From: an uncultured Acetatifactor sp.
Lineage (GTDB): Bacteria; Bacillota; Clostridia; Lachnospirales; Lachnospiraceae
DNA length: 56,433 nt
NCBI GenBank assembly: GCA_910584865.1
Contig: CAJUCE010000034.1
Location: forward strand, 1-56,433
Direction of reading: 5' to 3'
Under the pieces are notes generated by a model. That model did not search any database. It saw nothing but the letters and a program-made list of their open reading frames with translations, and was not told where the DNA came from. Positions 43,077-51,011 of this stretch are shown here, piece by piece (the stretch's first letter is position 1; each line of letters starts with the position of its first letter). A program made the translations under genes and the position numbers.

Positions 43077-44600
43077 ATGGCAAAACAATATGAGACAGTA
43101 ATCGGCCTGGAGGTTCATGTGGAGTTGGCCACCCGCACCAAAATTTTCTGCGGGTGCTCCACGGCATTTGGCGGTTCGCCGAATTCCCATACCTGCCCTG
43201 TGTGCACGGGAATGCCGGGAACACTTCCGGTGCTGAACAAAAAGGTGCTGGAATATGCGGTTTCAGTGGGGCTGGCTACCAACTGCCAGATCACCCGGTA
43301 CAGTAAATTTGACAGGAAAAATTATTTTTATCCCGACAATCCCCAGAATTATCAGATTTCTCAGCTGTATCTGCCAATCTGCCGGGACGGGTATGTGGAG
43401 ATTGATATACGGCAGAATATGGAAGGAGATGAAGCGGATCCGGAGCAGAGGAGCCGTGGTGCCTGCCCGACAGACGGCGGTGCATCTGCCGAAGGCCTGG
43501 ATTGCGGAAATCGGAAAAGGATCGGAATTCATGAGATCCATATGGAGGAGGATGCGGGCAAGCTGATTCATGATGAATGGGAGGATTGTACCCTGGTGGA
43601 CTATAACCGTTCCGGCGTGCCCCTGATTGAGATCGTGTCGGAGCCGGATATGCGCAGTGCGGAGGAAGTCATAGCTTATCTGGAAAAGCTGCGCCTGATT
43701 ATCCGGTATCTGGGCGCCAGCGATTGTAAACTCCAGGAAGGATCCATGCGGGCGGATGTGAATCTTTCTGTCAGGGAGGCGGGGTCTTCCCTGTTGGGTA
43801 CACGTACCGAGATGAAGAATCTGAATTCCTTCCGTTCCATTGTCAGAGCTATTGAAAACGAGAAAAACCGTCAGATTGACCTGCTGGAATCCGGCCAGGC
43901 AGTTGTGCAGGAGACCAGACGATGGGATGAAGCGAAGGAGATTTCTTATCCCATGCGTTCCAAGGAGGATGCCCAGGATTACCGGTATTTTCCGGATCCG
44001 GATCTGGCGCCCATCCGTATCAGCGACGAATTTTTAGAGGAAATCCGTGCGCGTCAGCCGGAATTGCGTACGGAAAAAATGGGCCGCTATAGAAGAGAAT
44101 ACGATATTCCGGAATATGACATTGAGATCATTACGCAATCCAGACATATGGCGGAATTATTTGAGGTAACCGTGGCATTGGGGAGTCAGCCGAAGAAGGT
44201 TTCCAACTGGCTGATGGTGGAGACGCTGCGGCTGTTGAAGGAGCGGGAGATGGATCCGGAGGATATTTGCTTTACGCCGGAGCATTTGGCGAAGCTGATC
44301 TCCCTGACAGAGAGCAAAGCGATCAATTCCACGGTGGCCAAGGAAGTGTTTGAAGCAATGTTTGACCGGGATGTGGATCCGGAACAGTATGTGGAGGAAC
44401 GGGGACTGAAGATGGTGAGCGATACAGATGCCCTGCGCAGGGTGGTTGAAGAAGTGATCGCGGCAAATCCGCAGTCCGTGGAGGATTATCGCAATGGGAA
44501 GGACAGAGCCATCGGATTTCTGGTGGGGCAGACCATGAAAGCCATGAAGGGCAAGGCAGACCCGGTCAGTGTCAACGGATTGCTGCGGGAGCTATTGTAG
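43077..44600 (+). CDS. gatB: Asp/Glu-tRNA amidotransferase subunit B
   Basis: A 507-residue GatB. YETVIGLEVHVELATRTKIF at the N-terminus, zinc-type cysteines in FCGCSTAFGGSPNSHTCPVC, IHEIHMEEDAGKLIHD and the C-terminal YqeY-like domain (about 355-507). It phosphorylates the misacylated tRNA and completes amidation. A segment of about 30 residues near 115-145 (EADPEQRSRGACPTDGGASA) is longer than usual for this site. ATG 43077 is chosen by homology; the 112-bp gap from gatA shows no terminator. Confidence 0.95.
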   Translation: MAKQYETVIGLEVHVELATRTKIFCGCSTAFGGSPNSHTCPVCTGMPGTLPVLNKKVLEYAVSVGLATNCQITRYSKFDRKNYFYPDNPQNYQISQLYLPICRDGYVEIDIRQNMEGDEADPEQRSRGACPTDGGASAEGLDCGNRKRIGIHEIHMEEDAGKLIHDEWEDCTLVDYNRSGVPLIEIVSEPDMRSAEEVIAYLEKLRLIIRYLGASDCKLQEGSMRADVNLSVREAGSSLLGTRTEMKNLNSFRSIVRAIENEKNRQIDLLESGQAVVQETRRWDEAKEISYPMRSKEDAQDYRYFPDPDLAPIRISDEFLEEIRARQPELRTEKMGRYRREYDIPEYDIEIITQSRHMAELFEVTVALGSQPKKVSNWLMVETLRLLKEREMDPEDICFTPEHLAKLISLTESKAINSTVAKEVFEAMFDRDVDPEQYVEERGLKMVSDTDALRRVVEEVIAANPQSVEDYRNGKDRAIGFLVGQTMKAMKGKADPVSVNGLLRELL

Positions 44601-44641
44601 GGCAGAGGCGGCCCGGCGGGGGAGCGGAGGACGTCAGGGGC

Positions 44642-44815
44642 GGCTTGTTGGGGGATTGCCAGATGGCAGGAATGGTTTGTTGAGGGATCGCCGGGTGATG
44701 GACGGCTTGTTTGGGGAATGGGCGGAAGTCAGGTATGGCTTGGTGGGGATCGTCGGGTGACGGACAGCTTATTTGGGGGAGCGCGGGACATCAGGAATGG
44801 CTCGTCGGACGCCTG
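44642..44815. repeat. Degenerate tandem repeat, about 31 bp unit in a 62-63 bp dimer
   Basis: GGCTTGTT-like starts recur at 44642, 44674, 44704, 44737, 44766 and 44799. Alternating spacings give a 62-63 bp higher-order period. Unit copies are diverged. Short open frames through it are repeat artefacts. It lies between gatB and the operon terminator. Confidence 0.6.
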
Positions 44816-44850
44816 CCAGACATCCGGGAGGCTGATCAGAATAGGAAACG

Positions 44851-44911
44851 AAACTGCCGCATGCAGAATAATCCGAATCGGGTCCGGGATATTTCACATG
44901 CGGCAGTTTTG
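44851..44911 (+). terminator. Terminator of the aspS-gatCAB operon
   Basis: AAACTGCCGCATG (44851-44863) pairs perfectly with CATGCGGCAGTTT (44897-44909), followed by TGGTTT. The loop is 33 nt. It sits before the convergent gene at 44983-45741. Confidence 0.75.
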
Positions 44912-44982
44912 GTTTCGGATTCGGAAATTGCGTGTCTGCCGGAAACTGTATAGCCGGTAAACAAAATGCTGCCCCGCGGATT

Positions 44983-45741
44983 TTACTGGAATATGAAATC
45001 AATAAACGCTCTTGCATTTTCCGTATGCTGTGTATTGGCCGGCACGGTGAGAATGACGGTCTCATCCATGAACAGATAGTTTTCCGTCAGCCCCTCCGCC
45101 GCATCCAGGTAGATCCCCACCGGGATGGGATTTTCCATGGCTTCCGGATTCCTGGGAGAAGGATAATCCGGTACATTCACATATTCCTCCCCGGCGTCTT
45201 GGGCTTCGTTTCTTGCGTCTGCAACAGCCTGATCCATATAGTAGAAGTAAGGTTCATATTTTTCGAATTGTTCCTCGCTCAGAAGGGCGCTTAAATCATA
45301 AAAGGTCTCGTTATAGGCGTAGGAATTGGTGGTGGATTCGCTGGCAACGAGGATATCGATCTCCTGGGCGGCGATGTATACCATCAGTTTTTGGGTGGTA
45401 GCTACGGTGGTTTCGTCATAGGCCGTCAGGTCAGAGGAATCCATATGCATGGAGGCGTCGAAATAGAAATCATATTCATCAGGATCCAGGCCAATGTATT
45501 CTGCAAAACGGTTGGGATATTCCGCAGCGGGTTCCAGTTCGTATACATTGAGCAGAGCTACAAAAATGGCCCGTTCCTTTCTGGTCAGTGTCTGGTAGAT
45601 CAGGGAGCCTGCAAAACCGAGGATCAGGACCGCTACAATGACATACCATTTATAATAATCCAGAAAGTAGGTAAATTTCTGTTTGAAAGTTCCGTGCTTC
45701 AGTGATTCTCTCTCTTCCTTGAATTCGTCCATTACCGGCAT
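44983..45741 (-). CDS. Membrane-anchored protein of unknown function
   Basis: A 252-residue protein. Residues 1-30 are charged and cytosolic (EFKEERESLKHGTFKQKFTY); one membrane helix follows (WYVIVAVLILGFAGSLIYQT, about 32-51). The remaining extracellular part resembles a periplasmic-binding fold (YIAAQEIDILVASESTTNSY; YLDAAEGLTENYLF; TQHTENARAFIDFIF). Not recognised by family; such tethered proteins occur in Lachnospiraceae. It is monocistronic, divergent from the gene at 45987, with a GAAAGGCGG upstream of ATG 45741. Confidence 0.65.
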   Translation of the reverse strand: MPVMDEFKEERESLKHGTFKQKFTYFLDYYKWYVIVAVLILGFAGSLIYQTLTRKERAIFVALLNVYELEPAAEYPNRFAEYIGLDPDEYDFYFDASMHMDSSDLTAYDETTVATTQKLMVYIAAQEIDILVASESTTNSYAYNETFYDLSALLSEEQFEKYEPYFYYMDQAVADARNEAQDAGEEYVNVPDYPSPRNPEAMENPIPVGIYLDAAEGLTENYLFMDETVILTVPANTQHTENARAFIDFIFQ

Positions 45742-45917
45742 AATTCATCCGCCTTTCTTATTTTAAGTACCGCTGCTGCCCATCCCGGGCCAGATACAGC
45801 ATAGAATTTACGTCCGCTGCCTAATATCATAATATGAAACAATGGGGATTGTCAATGAAGGGAAGCTAACATGATTCTAAAAAAATGATAAATCGACTAT
45901 ATTCTTGGAAAGTGTTC

Positions 45918-45946
45918 TTGAAAGTTCCGGAAAGATAGTTTATTAT
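45918..45946 (+). promoter_or_regulatory. Predicted promoter of the DUF6106-like gene
   Basis: TTGAAA (45918-45923), 17-bp spacer, TATTAT (45941-45946). Start near 45953, about 34 nt before the ATG, with AAAGG upstream of the start codon. Confidence 0.5.
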
Positions 45947-45986
45947 TATTATATGTATAAAATACGACAAAGGAAAGGTGTGTAAA

Positions 45987-46493
45987 ATGAGTGATGCTTA
46001 TGTAGAATGCCTGGTAAAGGCAAAAACATCCCTTCTGGGCAGGTTTTTCAAGTATTTGTTGATTACGCTGACCGTGATATTCGTACTGGCTGTGTTTGTG
46101 CTTCCGCCTCTGATGATTTTCGGAATGATCGGCGCGATCCTGACCGGAGTAGGAGCTTATTTTGTGAATCTATTTACAGATTTGGAATATGAATATCTCT
46201 ATCTGGACAAGGAACTGGTGGTGGACAAGGTTATGGCGAAAAGCAAAAGGAAACGCATTGCGACATACCACTTGGACAGAATAGAGATTCTGGCCCCTAT
46301 CAAGAGCTATCGTCTGGACAATTATAAGAACCGTACCGCAAAGATAAAGGACTATAGTATCGGTGAGGAACTGAAGCCGGACAAGCGTTTTGCCATGTTT
46401 TATGAGGGCGGCGAGAAGATTATTTTAAGCCCTTCTGAGGAGTTGATAAAGATTATGAAAAATGTGGCTCCCAGAAAGATATTTTCTGACTGA
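45987..46493 (+). CDS. DUF6106-like small membrane protein
   Basis: A 168-residue protein. MSDAYVECLVKAKTSLLGRF opens it, then two closely spaced membrane segments (about 22-66) and a cytosolic C-terminal domain with RIEILAPIKSYRLDNYKNRT and a final APRKIFSD. This pattern matches a conserved Lachnospiraceae family I know as DUF6106, of unknown function. ATG 45987 is preferred over 45978 because of the family start. It stands alone between divergent and downstream promoters. Confidence 0.7.
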   Translation: MSDAYVECLVKAKTSLLGRFFKYLLITLTVIFVLAVFVLPPLMIFGMIGAILTGVGAYFVNLFTDLEYEYLYLDKELVVDKVMAKSKRKRIATYHLDRIEILAPIKSYRLDNYKNRTAKIKDYSIGEELKPDKRFAMFYEGGEKIILSPSEELIKIMKNVAPRKIFSD

Positions 46494-46501
46494 TTTTTCT
46501 A

Positions 46502-46530
46502 TTGACAGAATGGGGAAATTTTGATACACT
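46502..46530 (+). promoter_or_regulatory. Predicted guaB promoter
   Basis: TTGACA (46502-46507), 17-bp spacer, TACACT (46525-46530). Transcription would start near 46537, placing the whole structured repeat (46550-46677) in the guaB 5' leader of about 146 nt. Confidence 0.65.
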
Positions 46531-46549
46531 CTTTGAAATATTTTAAGGA

Positions 46550-46677
46550 ACGGAACTGGCGAACAGTAATAGCCCGTCCGCTACCCCATAGGATATACGG
46601 ACGCATGCATTTGGCGGCCGGATATTCTATGCCGTATATGGGTACCGGAGGGGCTGTTACGGAACTGGAATAGGAGG
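46550..46677 (+). repeat. Structured repeat, single copy, in the guaB leader
   Basis: Begins CGGAACTGG (46551-46559). Outer arms 46566-46586 and 46640-46660 pair at 19 of 21 positions with an unrelated sequence to the other loci. Inner stem CATAGGATATACGGACGC (46587-46604) pairs with GCGGCCGGATATTCTATG (46614-46631). Ends GGAACTGGAATAGGAGG (46661-46677), the Shine-Dalgarno of guaB. Relative to the other copies the inner stem shows a T-A to A-T compensatory change. Confidence 0.9.
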
Positions 46678-46682
46678 ACAAA

Positions 46683-48137
46683 ATGGGACAGATAATCGGT
46701 GAGGGCATTACTTTTGATGATGTGCTGCTGGTACCTTCTTATTCGGAGGTGGTACCGAATCAGGTGGACCTGACTACTTGGCTGACGAAGAAAATCAAGC
46801 TGAACATTCCCATGATGAGCGCGGGAATGGATACCGTAACGGAGCATCGGATGGCGATTGCCATGGCAAGGCAGGGCGGTATCGGTGTGATCCACAAAAA
46901 CATGTCCATCGAGGCACAGGCCGAAGAGGTGGACAAGGTAAAACGTTCTGAGAACGGCGTCATTACAGACCCTTTTTCTTTAACACCGGAGCATACGCTG
47001 GCGGATGCGGACGCATTGATGGCGAAGTTCCGCATATCCGGAGTACCCGTCACCGAAGGGCGGAAGTTGGTGGGAATTATCACCAACCGCGATCTGAAAT
47101 TCGAAACCGATTTCACAAAGAAAATAAAAGAATCCATGACCAGCGAAGGGCTGATCACCGCACCTGAGGGAATCACCCTGGATGAGGCGAAGCAGATATT
47201 GGCCAATGCCAGGAAGGAAAAGCTTCCCATAGTGGACAAGGATTTTAACCTGAAGGGCCTCATTACGATCAAGGATATAGAGAAGGCCATCAAATATCCT
47301 CTGGCGGCAAAGGATGCACAGGGAAGGCTGCTCTGCGGTGCGGGAGTGGGTATAACTGCCAACGTTCTGGAGCGTGTGGCAGCTTTGGTGGATGCGAAGG
47401 TGGATGTGATCGTGTTGGACAGTGCCCATGGGCATTCCAGGAATGTGCTGAACTGTCTGAGGATGATCAAGGAGAAATATCCGGATTTGCAGGTGATTGC
47501 GGGGAATGTGGCCACCGGGCAGGCGACGAAGGATCTGATCGAGAACGGCGCGGACGCCGTAAAGGTGGGAATCGGTCCGGGTTCCATATGTACCACAAGA
47601 GTTGTGGCCGGAATCGGCGTGCCTCAGATCTCAGCCATTATGGATTGTTATGAAGTGGCAAAGGGGTATGGGGTTCCTATTATTGCCGACGGCGGCATCA
47701 AGTACTCAGGGGATATTACCAAAGCCATCGCGGCTGGCGGCAATGTCTGTATGATGGGCAGCATGTTTGCAGGCTGCGAGGAGAGCCCCGGAGATTATGA
47801 ACTGTTCCAGGGAAGAAAATATAAGGTATACCGCGGCATGGGATCGATCGCGGCCATGGAGAACGGCAGTAAGGACCGCTATTTCCAGGAAAATGCCAGA
47901 AAGCTGGTGCCCGAAGGTGTGGAAGGGCGCGTGGCTTACAAGGGCGATGTGGAGGATACGGTGTTCCAGCTATTGGGCGGCCTGCGTTCCGGTATGGGCT
48001 ACTGCGGTGCGCATAATATTCAGGAGCTGAAGGACAACGGCAGATTTGTGAAGATTTCCGCGGCCTCTCTGAAGGAAAGCCACCCCCATGATATTCATAT
48101 TACCAAGGAAGCGCCGAATTACAGTGTGGATGAATAG
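46683..48137 (+). CDS. guaB: IMP dehydrogenase
   Basis: A 484-residue IMPDH of standard length. TIM-barrel start GITFDDVLLVP near 8-18; two CBS domains about 95-205 (VPVTEGRKLVGIITNRDLKF, LPIVDKDFNLKGLITIKDIE); active-site Cys in KVGIGPGSICTTRVVAG near 300; flap region GRKYKVYRGMGSIAAM near 378. It oxidises IMP to XMP, the committed step to GMP. Monocistronic, with its own promoter, structured leader and terminator. Confidence 0.95.
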   Translation: MGQIIGEGITFDDVLLVPSYSEVVPNQVDLTTWLTKKIKLNIPMMSAGMDTVTEHRMAIAMARQGGIGVIHKNMSIEAQAEEVDKVKRSENGVITDPFSLTPEHTLADADALMAKFRISGVPVTEGRKLVGIITNRDLKFETDFTKKIKESMTSEGLITAPEGITLDEAKQILANARKEKLPIVDKDFNLKGLITIKDIEKAIKYPLAAKDAQGRLLCGAGVGITANVLERVAALVDAKVDVIVLDSAHGHSRNVLNCLRMIKEKYPDLQVIAGNVATGQATKDLIENGADAVKVGIGPGSICTTRVVAGIGVPQISAIMDCYEVAKGYGVPIIADGGIKYSGDITKAIAAGGNVCMMGSMFAGCEESPGDYELFQGRKYKVYRGMGSIAAMENGSKDRYFQENARKLVPEGVEGRVAYKGDVEDTVFQLLGGLRSGMGYCGAHNIQELKDNGRFVKISAASLKESHPHDIHITKEAPNYSVDE

Positions 48138-48191
48138 AGGCGTTAAAGTATAACAATTTGTCGAGAGAAGCCAGAAGCTTGTGAAGGGCGA

Positions 48192-48232
48192 AAAGACGGG
48201 GGAGGTCAGAAAGCAGATCCCCCGTCTTTTTT
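48192..48232 (+). terminator. guaB intrinsic terminator
   Basis: GACGGGGGA (48195-48203) pairs with TCCCCCGTC (48218-48226) followed by six T. Confidence 0.9.
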
Positions 48233-48245
48233 GCAATTTGAAAGA

Positions 48246-48428
48246 TCAGTCAGCACTAGTGATGCGGTCGCGGCGTGCCTGCATGATATTAGTATAGTCT
48301 TTCAGACCCAGATTTTCCGGCTCTTGCAAATAGGCAGGATAATCATCCATTGATTTTTCTTCCAGAGTGAGATCTGCCAGAAGTTCTTTTGCATAGGTGA
48401 TTTTGGAAAAAGCGTCTCTCTCTGACAA
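48246..48428 (-). pseudogene. Probable 3' remnant of a lost gene
   Basis: An open frame reads LSERDAFSKITYAKELLADL and ends MQARRDRITSAD, about 60 residues, helical and charged. The only start is a TTG with no ribosome site, and the upstream sequence is AT-rich promoter DNA of the next gene. It reads like the C-terminal end of a truncated protein. No family recognised. Confidence 0.35.
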
Positions 48429-48434
48429 CTATAT

Positions 48435-48463
48435 TTGCATATTTTATCAAAGAGTGGTAGAAT
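48435..48463 (+). promoter_or_regulatory. Predicted promoter of the GntR/LacI-type regulator
   Basis: TTGCAT (48435-48440), 17-bp spacer, TAGAAT (48458-48463). The start would fall at the beginning of the candidate operator 48474-48495. Confidence 0.5.
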
Positions 48464-48473
48464 GTTAATATAG

Positions 48474-48495
48474 ATATAGCAAATATAATAAATAT
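48474..48495. promoter_or_regulatory. Candidate operator shared with the ABC operon
   Basis: ATATAGCAAATATAAT at this site matches ATATAACAAATATAAT at 49977-49992 at 15 of 16 positions; over 22 bp 18 match. Its location just after the regulator's -10 suggests autorepression. Confidence 0.45.
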
Positions 48496-48515
48496 GTCAG
48501 AATGGGGGCGGCACC

Positions 48516-49637
48516 ATGGAGGAAGAGAAGTGTTTATATCAGACCGTATATGCCACATTGCAGGAACAGATCCGGACGGGAAAGATTCAGCCCGGAGAAC
48601 GTCTGCCTGCGGAGAAAGTACTGGCTGAGGAATTTGAGGTCAGCCGGATTACCGTGCAGAAAGCGATGAGCATGTTAGTGCAGGACGGCTATGTGATCAG
48701 GCGGCCCGGCAGAGGAAGCTTTGCTACCATGAATGCGAAGGCGCTGGAGGGGGAAAAGGGAGAGGAAGGCAGCGGACATGGGGAAGCGGCCCGAATCATT
48801 GGACTGGTGATGGAGGATTTTTCTGCGAGTTTTGGTCTGGAGCTGCTCAAGACTATCGAGGAGGAGGCGGACAGGGAAGGGTATTCCCTGTGTGTCAAGC
48901 GTTCCCGGGGGGATCAGAAGCGGGAGAAAAGGATGCTGGAATCCCTTCAGGAAATGGGGGTGAAGGGGATACTCGTCATGCCTACTCACGGGCAGCATTA
49001 TAACCGGGAGATTCTGAAGATGGTGGGAGAGGGAATGCCGGTGGTATTTCTGGACAGATATCTGGAAGGACTTCCGGTGCCTTTTGTGGGCACAAATAAC
49101 AAGAAGGCTATCGAAGGGATGATCGATTATCTCCTTGGGAAGGGGTGTCGGAAGATGGCGCTGCTTACGGCAAAGGCTGTGGATGCGGTATCCCTGGAGA
49201 AGCGGATCGAGGGATTTGAGGAAAAGTGCAGGCGCAGTCGGGCAGAAGGGCAGCCCTGGGAAGGGTATCTGCTGGACACCATCCGCAGCACCATACCGGA
49301 TCTGCAAAGTCAGCAGAGCATGGAGGCAGATGCGGAAAAGATGGAGGCCTTTTTCGCGGAGCACAGGGATCTGGACGCTGTCATTGCGGCGGAATTTGAC
49401 ATTGCGGTTTTGGCGGAAAGCGTCTGCAGGAGGATGGGAATCAAGGTTCCGGAGCAGATGGTGATCGCCTGTTTTGACGGGCCGGTATCGGCTTACGGGG
49501 AATATACTTATCCCCATGTGCGCCAGGACGAGGAGGGCATCGGGAAGATGGCCGTGCAGACTCTGCTCCGGTTGATTCAGGGAGAGACGATGATTGAGAA
49601 GATGTATGTGGAGTCCCGGGTGGTGAATCTGGATTAG
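48516..49637 (+). CDS. GntR-type HTH with LacI-like ligand domain, sugar-responsive regulator
   Basis: A 373-residue regulator. Residues 1-75: GntR winged helix (LYQTVYATLQEQIRTGKIQP, RLPAEKVLAEEFEVSRITVQ). Residues about 90-370: LacI/periplasmic-binding fold (IIGLVMEDFSASFGLELLKT, VVFLDRYLEGLPVPFVGTNN, YPHVRQDEEGIGKMAVQTLL). This AraR-like architecture usually binds a sugar or oligosaccharide. It probably controls the downstream permease/binding protein/GH2 operon and itself, given the shared AT-rich site. Confidence 0.85.
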   Translation: MEEEKCLYQTVYATLQEQIRTGKIQPGERLPAEKVLAEEFEVSRITVQKAMSMLVQDGYVIRRPGRGSFATMNAKALEGEKGEEGSGHGEAARIIGLVMEDFSASFGLELLKTIEEEADREGYSLCVKRSRGDQKREKRMLESLQEMGVKGILVMPTHGQHYNREILKMVGEGMPVVFLDRYLEGLPVPFVGTNNKKAIEGMIDYLLGKGCRKMALLTAKAVDAVSLEKRIEGFEEKCRRSRAEGQPWEGYLLDTIRSTIPDLQSQQSMEADAEKMEAFFAEHRDLDAVIAAEFDIAVLAESVCRRMGIKVPEQMVIACFDGPVSAYGEYTYPHVRQDEEGIGKMAVQTLLRLIQGETMIEKMYVESRVVNLD

Positions 49638-49835
49638 GACGGGCAGGAAACTGCTGCAGATAATGCAGGAGAACATCCTTTTGAAAGATGGAGGACAGAT
49701 TTCGGCCTGCACAGGCTGCCGGAAAGGCAGAAGGCATGAAACTGCGAAAAGCAGCGGACAAATGAAAAACAGCAGATAAATGAAGCGAAACGGATAATTG
49801 ATAAGATACAGATAAGCACGAGCAGAACAAGAATT

Positions 49836-49918
49836 GCTGTATAAAGCGGATCAACACAGGTATGTTTTCCCGGAGACAGGGGAATGCTGTACATAGCCGC
49901 TTTATACAGCATTTTTTT
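49836..49918 (+). terminator. Terminator of the regulator gene
   Basis: GCTGTATAAAGCGG (49836-49849) pairs perfectly over 14 bp with CCGCTTTATACAGC (49897-49910), followed by ATTTTTTT. The 47-nt loop contains a smaller CCCCTG/CAGGGG-type hairpin. The 200 bp between the regulator stop and this stem show no gene. Confidence 0.85.
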
Positions 49919-49976
49919 GTGATGGGAAAGGCCGTCTCAGAATTTTTTTATTGATTCTTTAGATAAGATATGTTTA

Positions 49977-50037
49977 ATATAACAAATATAATTTACATAA
50001 TTTTACTATTGACATTTTTGCCATATTTAGTTAATAT
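49977..50037 (+). promoter_or_regulatory. Promoter and candidate operator of the ABC/GH2 operon
   Basis: TTGACA (50009-50014), 17-bp spacer, TAATAT (50032-50037). The AT-rich site 49977-49998, shared with the regulator's promoter, lies directly upstream of the -35 box. Confidence 0.6.
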
Positions 50038-50090
50038 GTACATATGATGAATCTGACATGAAAATCCCAGGACGGAGGTTTGCACAAAAA

Positions 50091-51011
50091 ATGAAGAAAA
50101 AATCGTTTATAAAGGACATCATGAAAAACCCTGTTTCTTACCTGATGCTGCTGCCGGCGGCAGTGTATTCCCTGGCGTTCGGGTACTGCACCATCCCCTA
50201 TATGGCCATCGCCTTTCAGAAATATTCCTACAAGGGAGGGCTCCTTGGCAGCGAATGGATCGGACTGCGGAATTTTGAGTTTTTCTTTAAATCCAATGAT
50301 GTGCTGCGGATTATTTTGAATACCATCAAACTGAACCTGCTGTTTATTACATTTACTACATTGTCGGCCGTGACGCTGGCGATTCTGGTGAATGAAGTGG
50401 GAAAGCGGCGGTTTAAGAAGATTGCCCAGTCCTGCTATCTGCTGCCGTATTTTCTGTCCTGGGCCATTGTATCTTACATATTGAATGCCGTCATCGGGAG
50501 CAAGTACGGCATTGTCAACAGCTTCCTGCAGTCCCTGGGGCTGGACCGGATTAACTTTTATGTGCAGCCCAAATACTGGACCGCCATTCTGGTTATCCTG
50601 AAGGTGTGGAAGGATCTGGGGATGCAGATGGTGATCTACCTGGCGGCCATCACGGGTTTCGACGAAGAGGTCTACGAGGCGGCGGCCATCGACGGGGCAG
50701 GGAGGTTTCAGATGTGCAGGTACATTACGCTGCCCATGCTGCTGCCCACGGTGGTGATGCTGACCATCATGGCGGTAGGGAAGGTATTTTACGGGGATTT
50801 CGGCATGATTTATGCCATTGTGGGGGATAACGGCGTGTTGTATGACGCAACGGATGTTATCGATACCTATGTCTTCCGCACTATGCGGACCATCGGAAGT
50901 CCGTCCCAGGCCATGGCCATCAGTCTGTTCCAGGCCTGTATGGGATTTCTCTGTGTCTGGGGAACCAATTACCTTGCAAAAAAGAAATTTTCGGAAGGAG
51001 CGCTGTTTTGA
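50091..51011 (+). CDS. LplB-type ABC sugar permease
   Basis: A 306-residue permease with about six membrane segments. The ATPase-contact EAA loop is EAAAIDGAGRFQMCRYITLP near residues 203-222. Together with the next gene and the lipoprotein it forms a carbohydrate uptake system. No ATPase gene is present, so a shared MsmK-type ATPase encoded elsewhere is likely. ATG 50091 has GGAGG at 50074-50078; ATG 50058 is in frame but lies about 14 nt from the predicted transcript start and lacks a ribosome site. Confidence 0.85.
   Translation: MKKKSFIKDIMKNPVSYLMLLPAAVYSLAFGYCTIPYMAIAFQKYSYKGGLLGSEWIGLRNFEFFFKSNDVLRIILNTIKLNLLFITFTTLSAVTLAILVNEVGKRRFKKIAQSCYLLPYFLSWAIVSYILNAVIGSKYGIVNSFLQSLGLDRINFYVQPKYWTAILVILKVWKDLGMQMVIYLAAITGFDEEVYEAAAIDGAGRFQMCRYITLPMLLPTVVMLTIMAVGKVFYGDFGMIYAIVGDNGVLYDATDVIDTYVFRTMRTIGSPSQAMAISLFQACMGFLCVWGTNYLAKKKFSEGALF

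Noticed and set aside
44711..44960. Two overlapping 80-codon frames after gatB
   Set aside because: They run through the degenerate tandem repeat and the terminator; no start signal or family resemblance.
46550..46677. Purine-type riboswitch in the guaB leader
   Set aside because: The same structure precedes an ACP gene and blaI, and no purine-riboswitch core motif is present, so a guanine-sensing role has no support.
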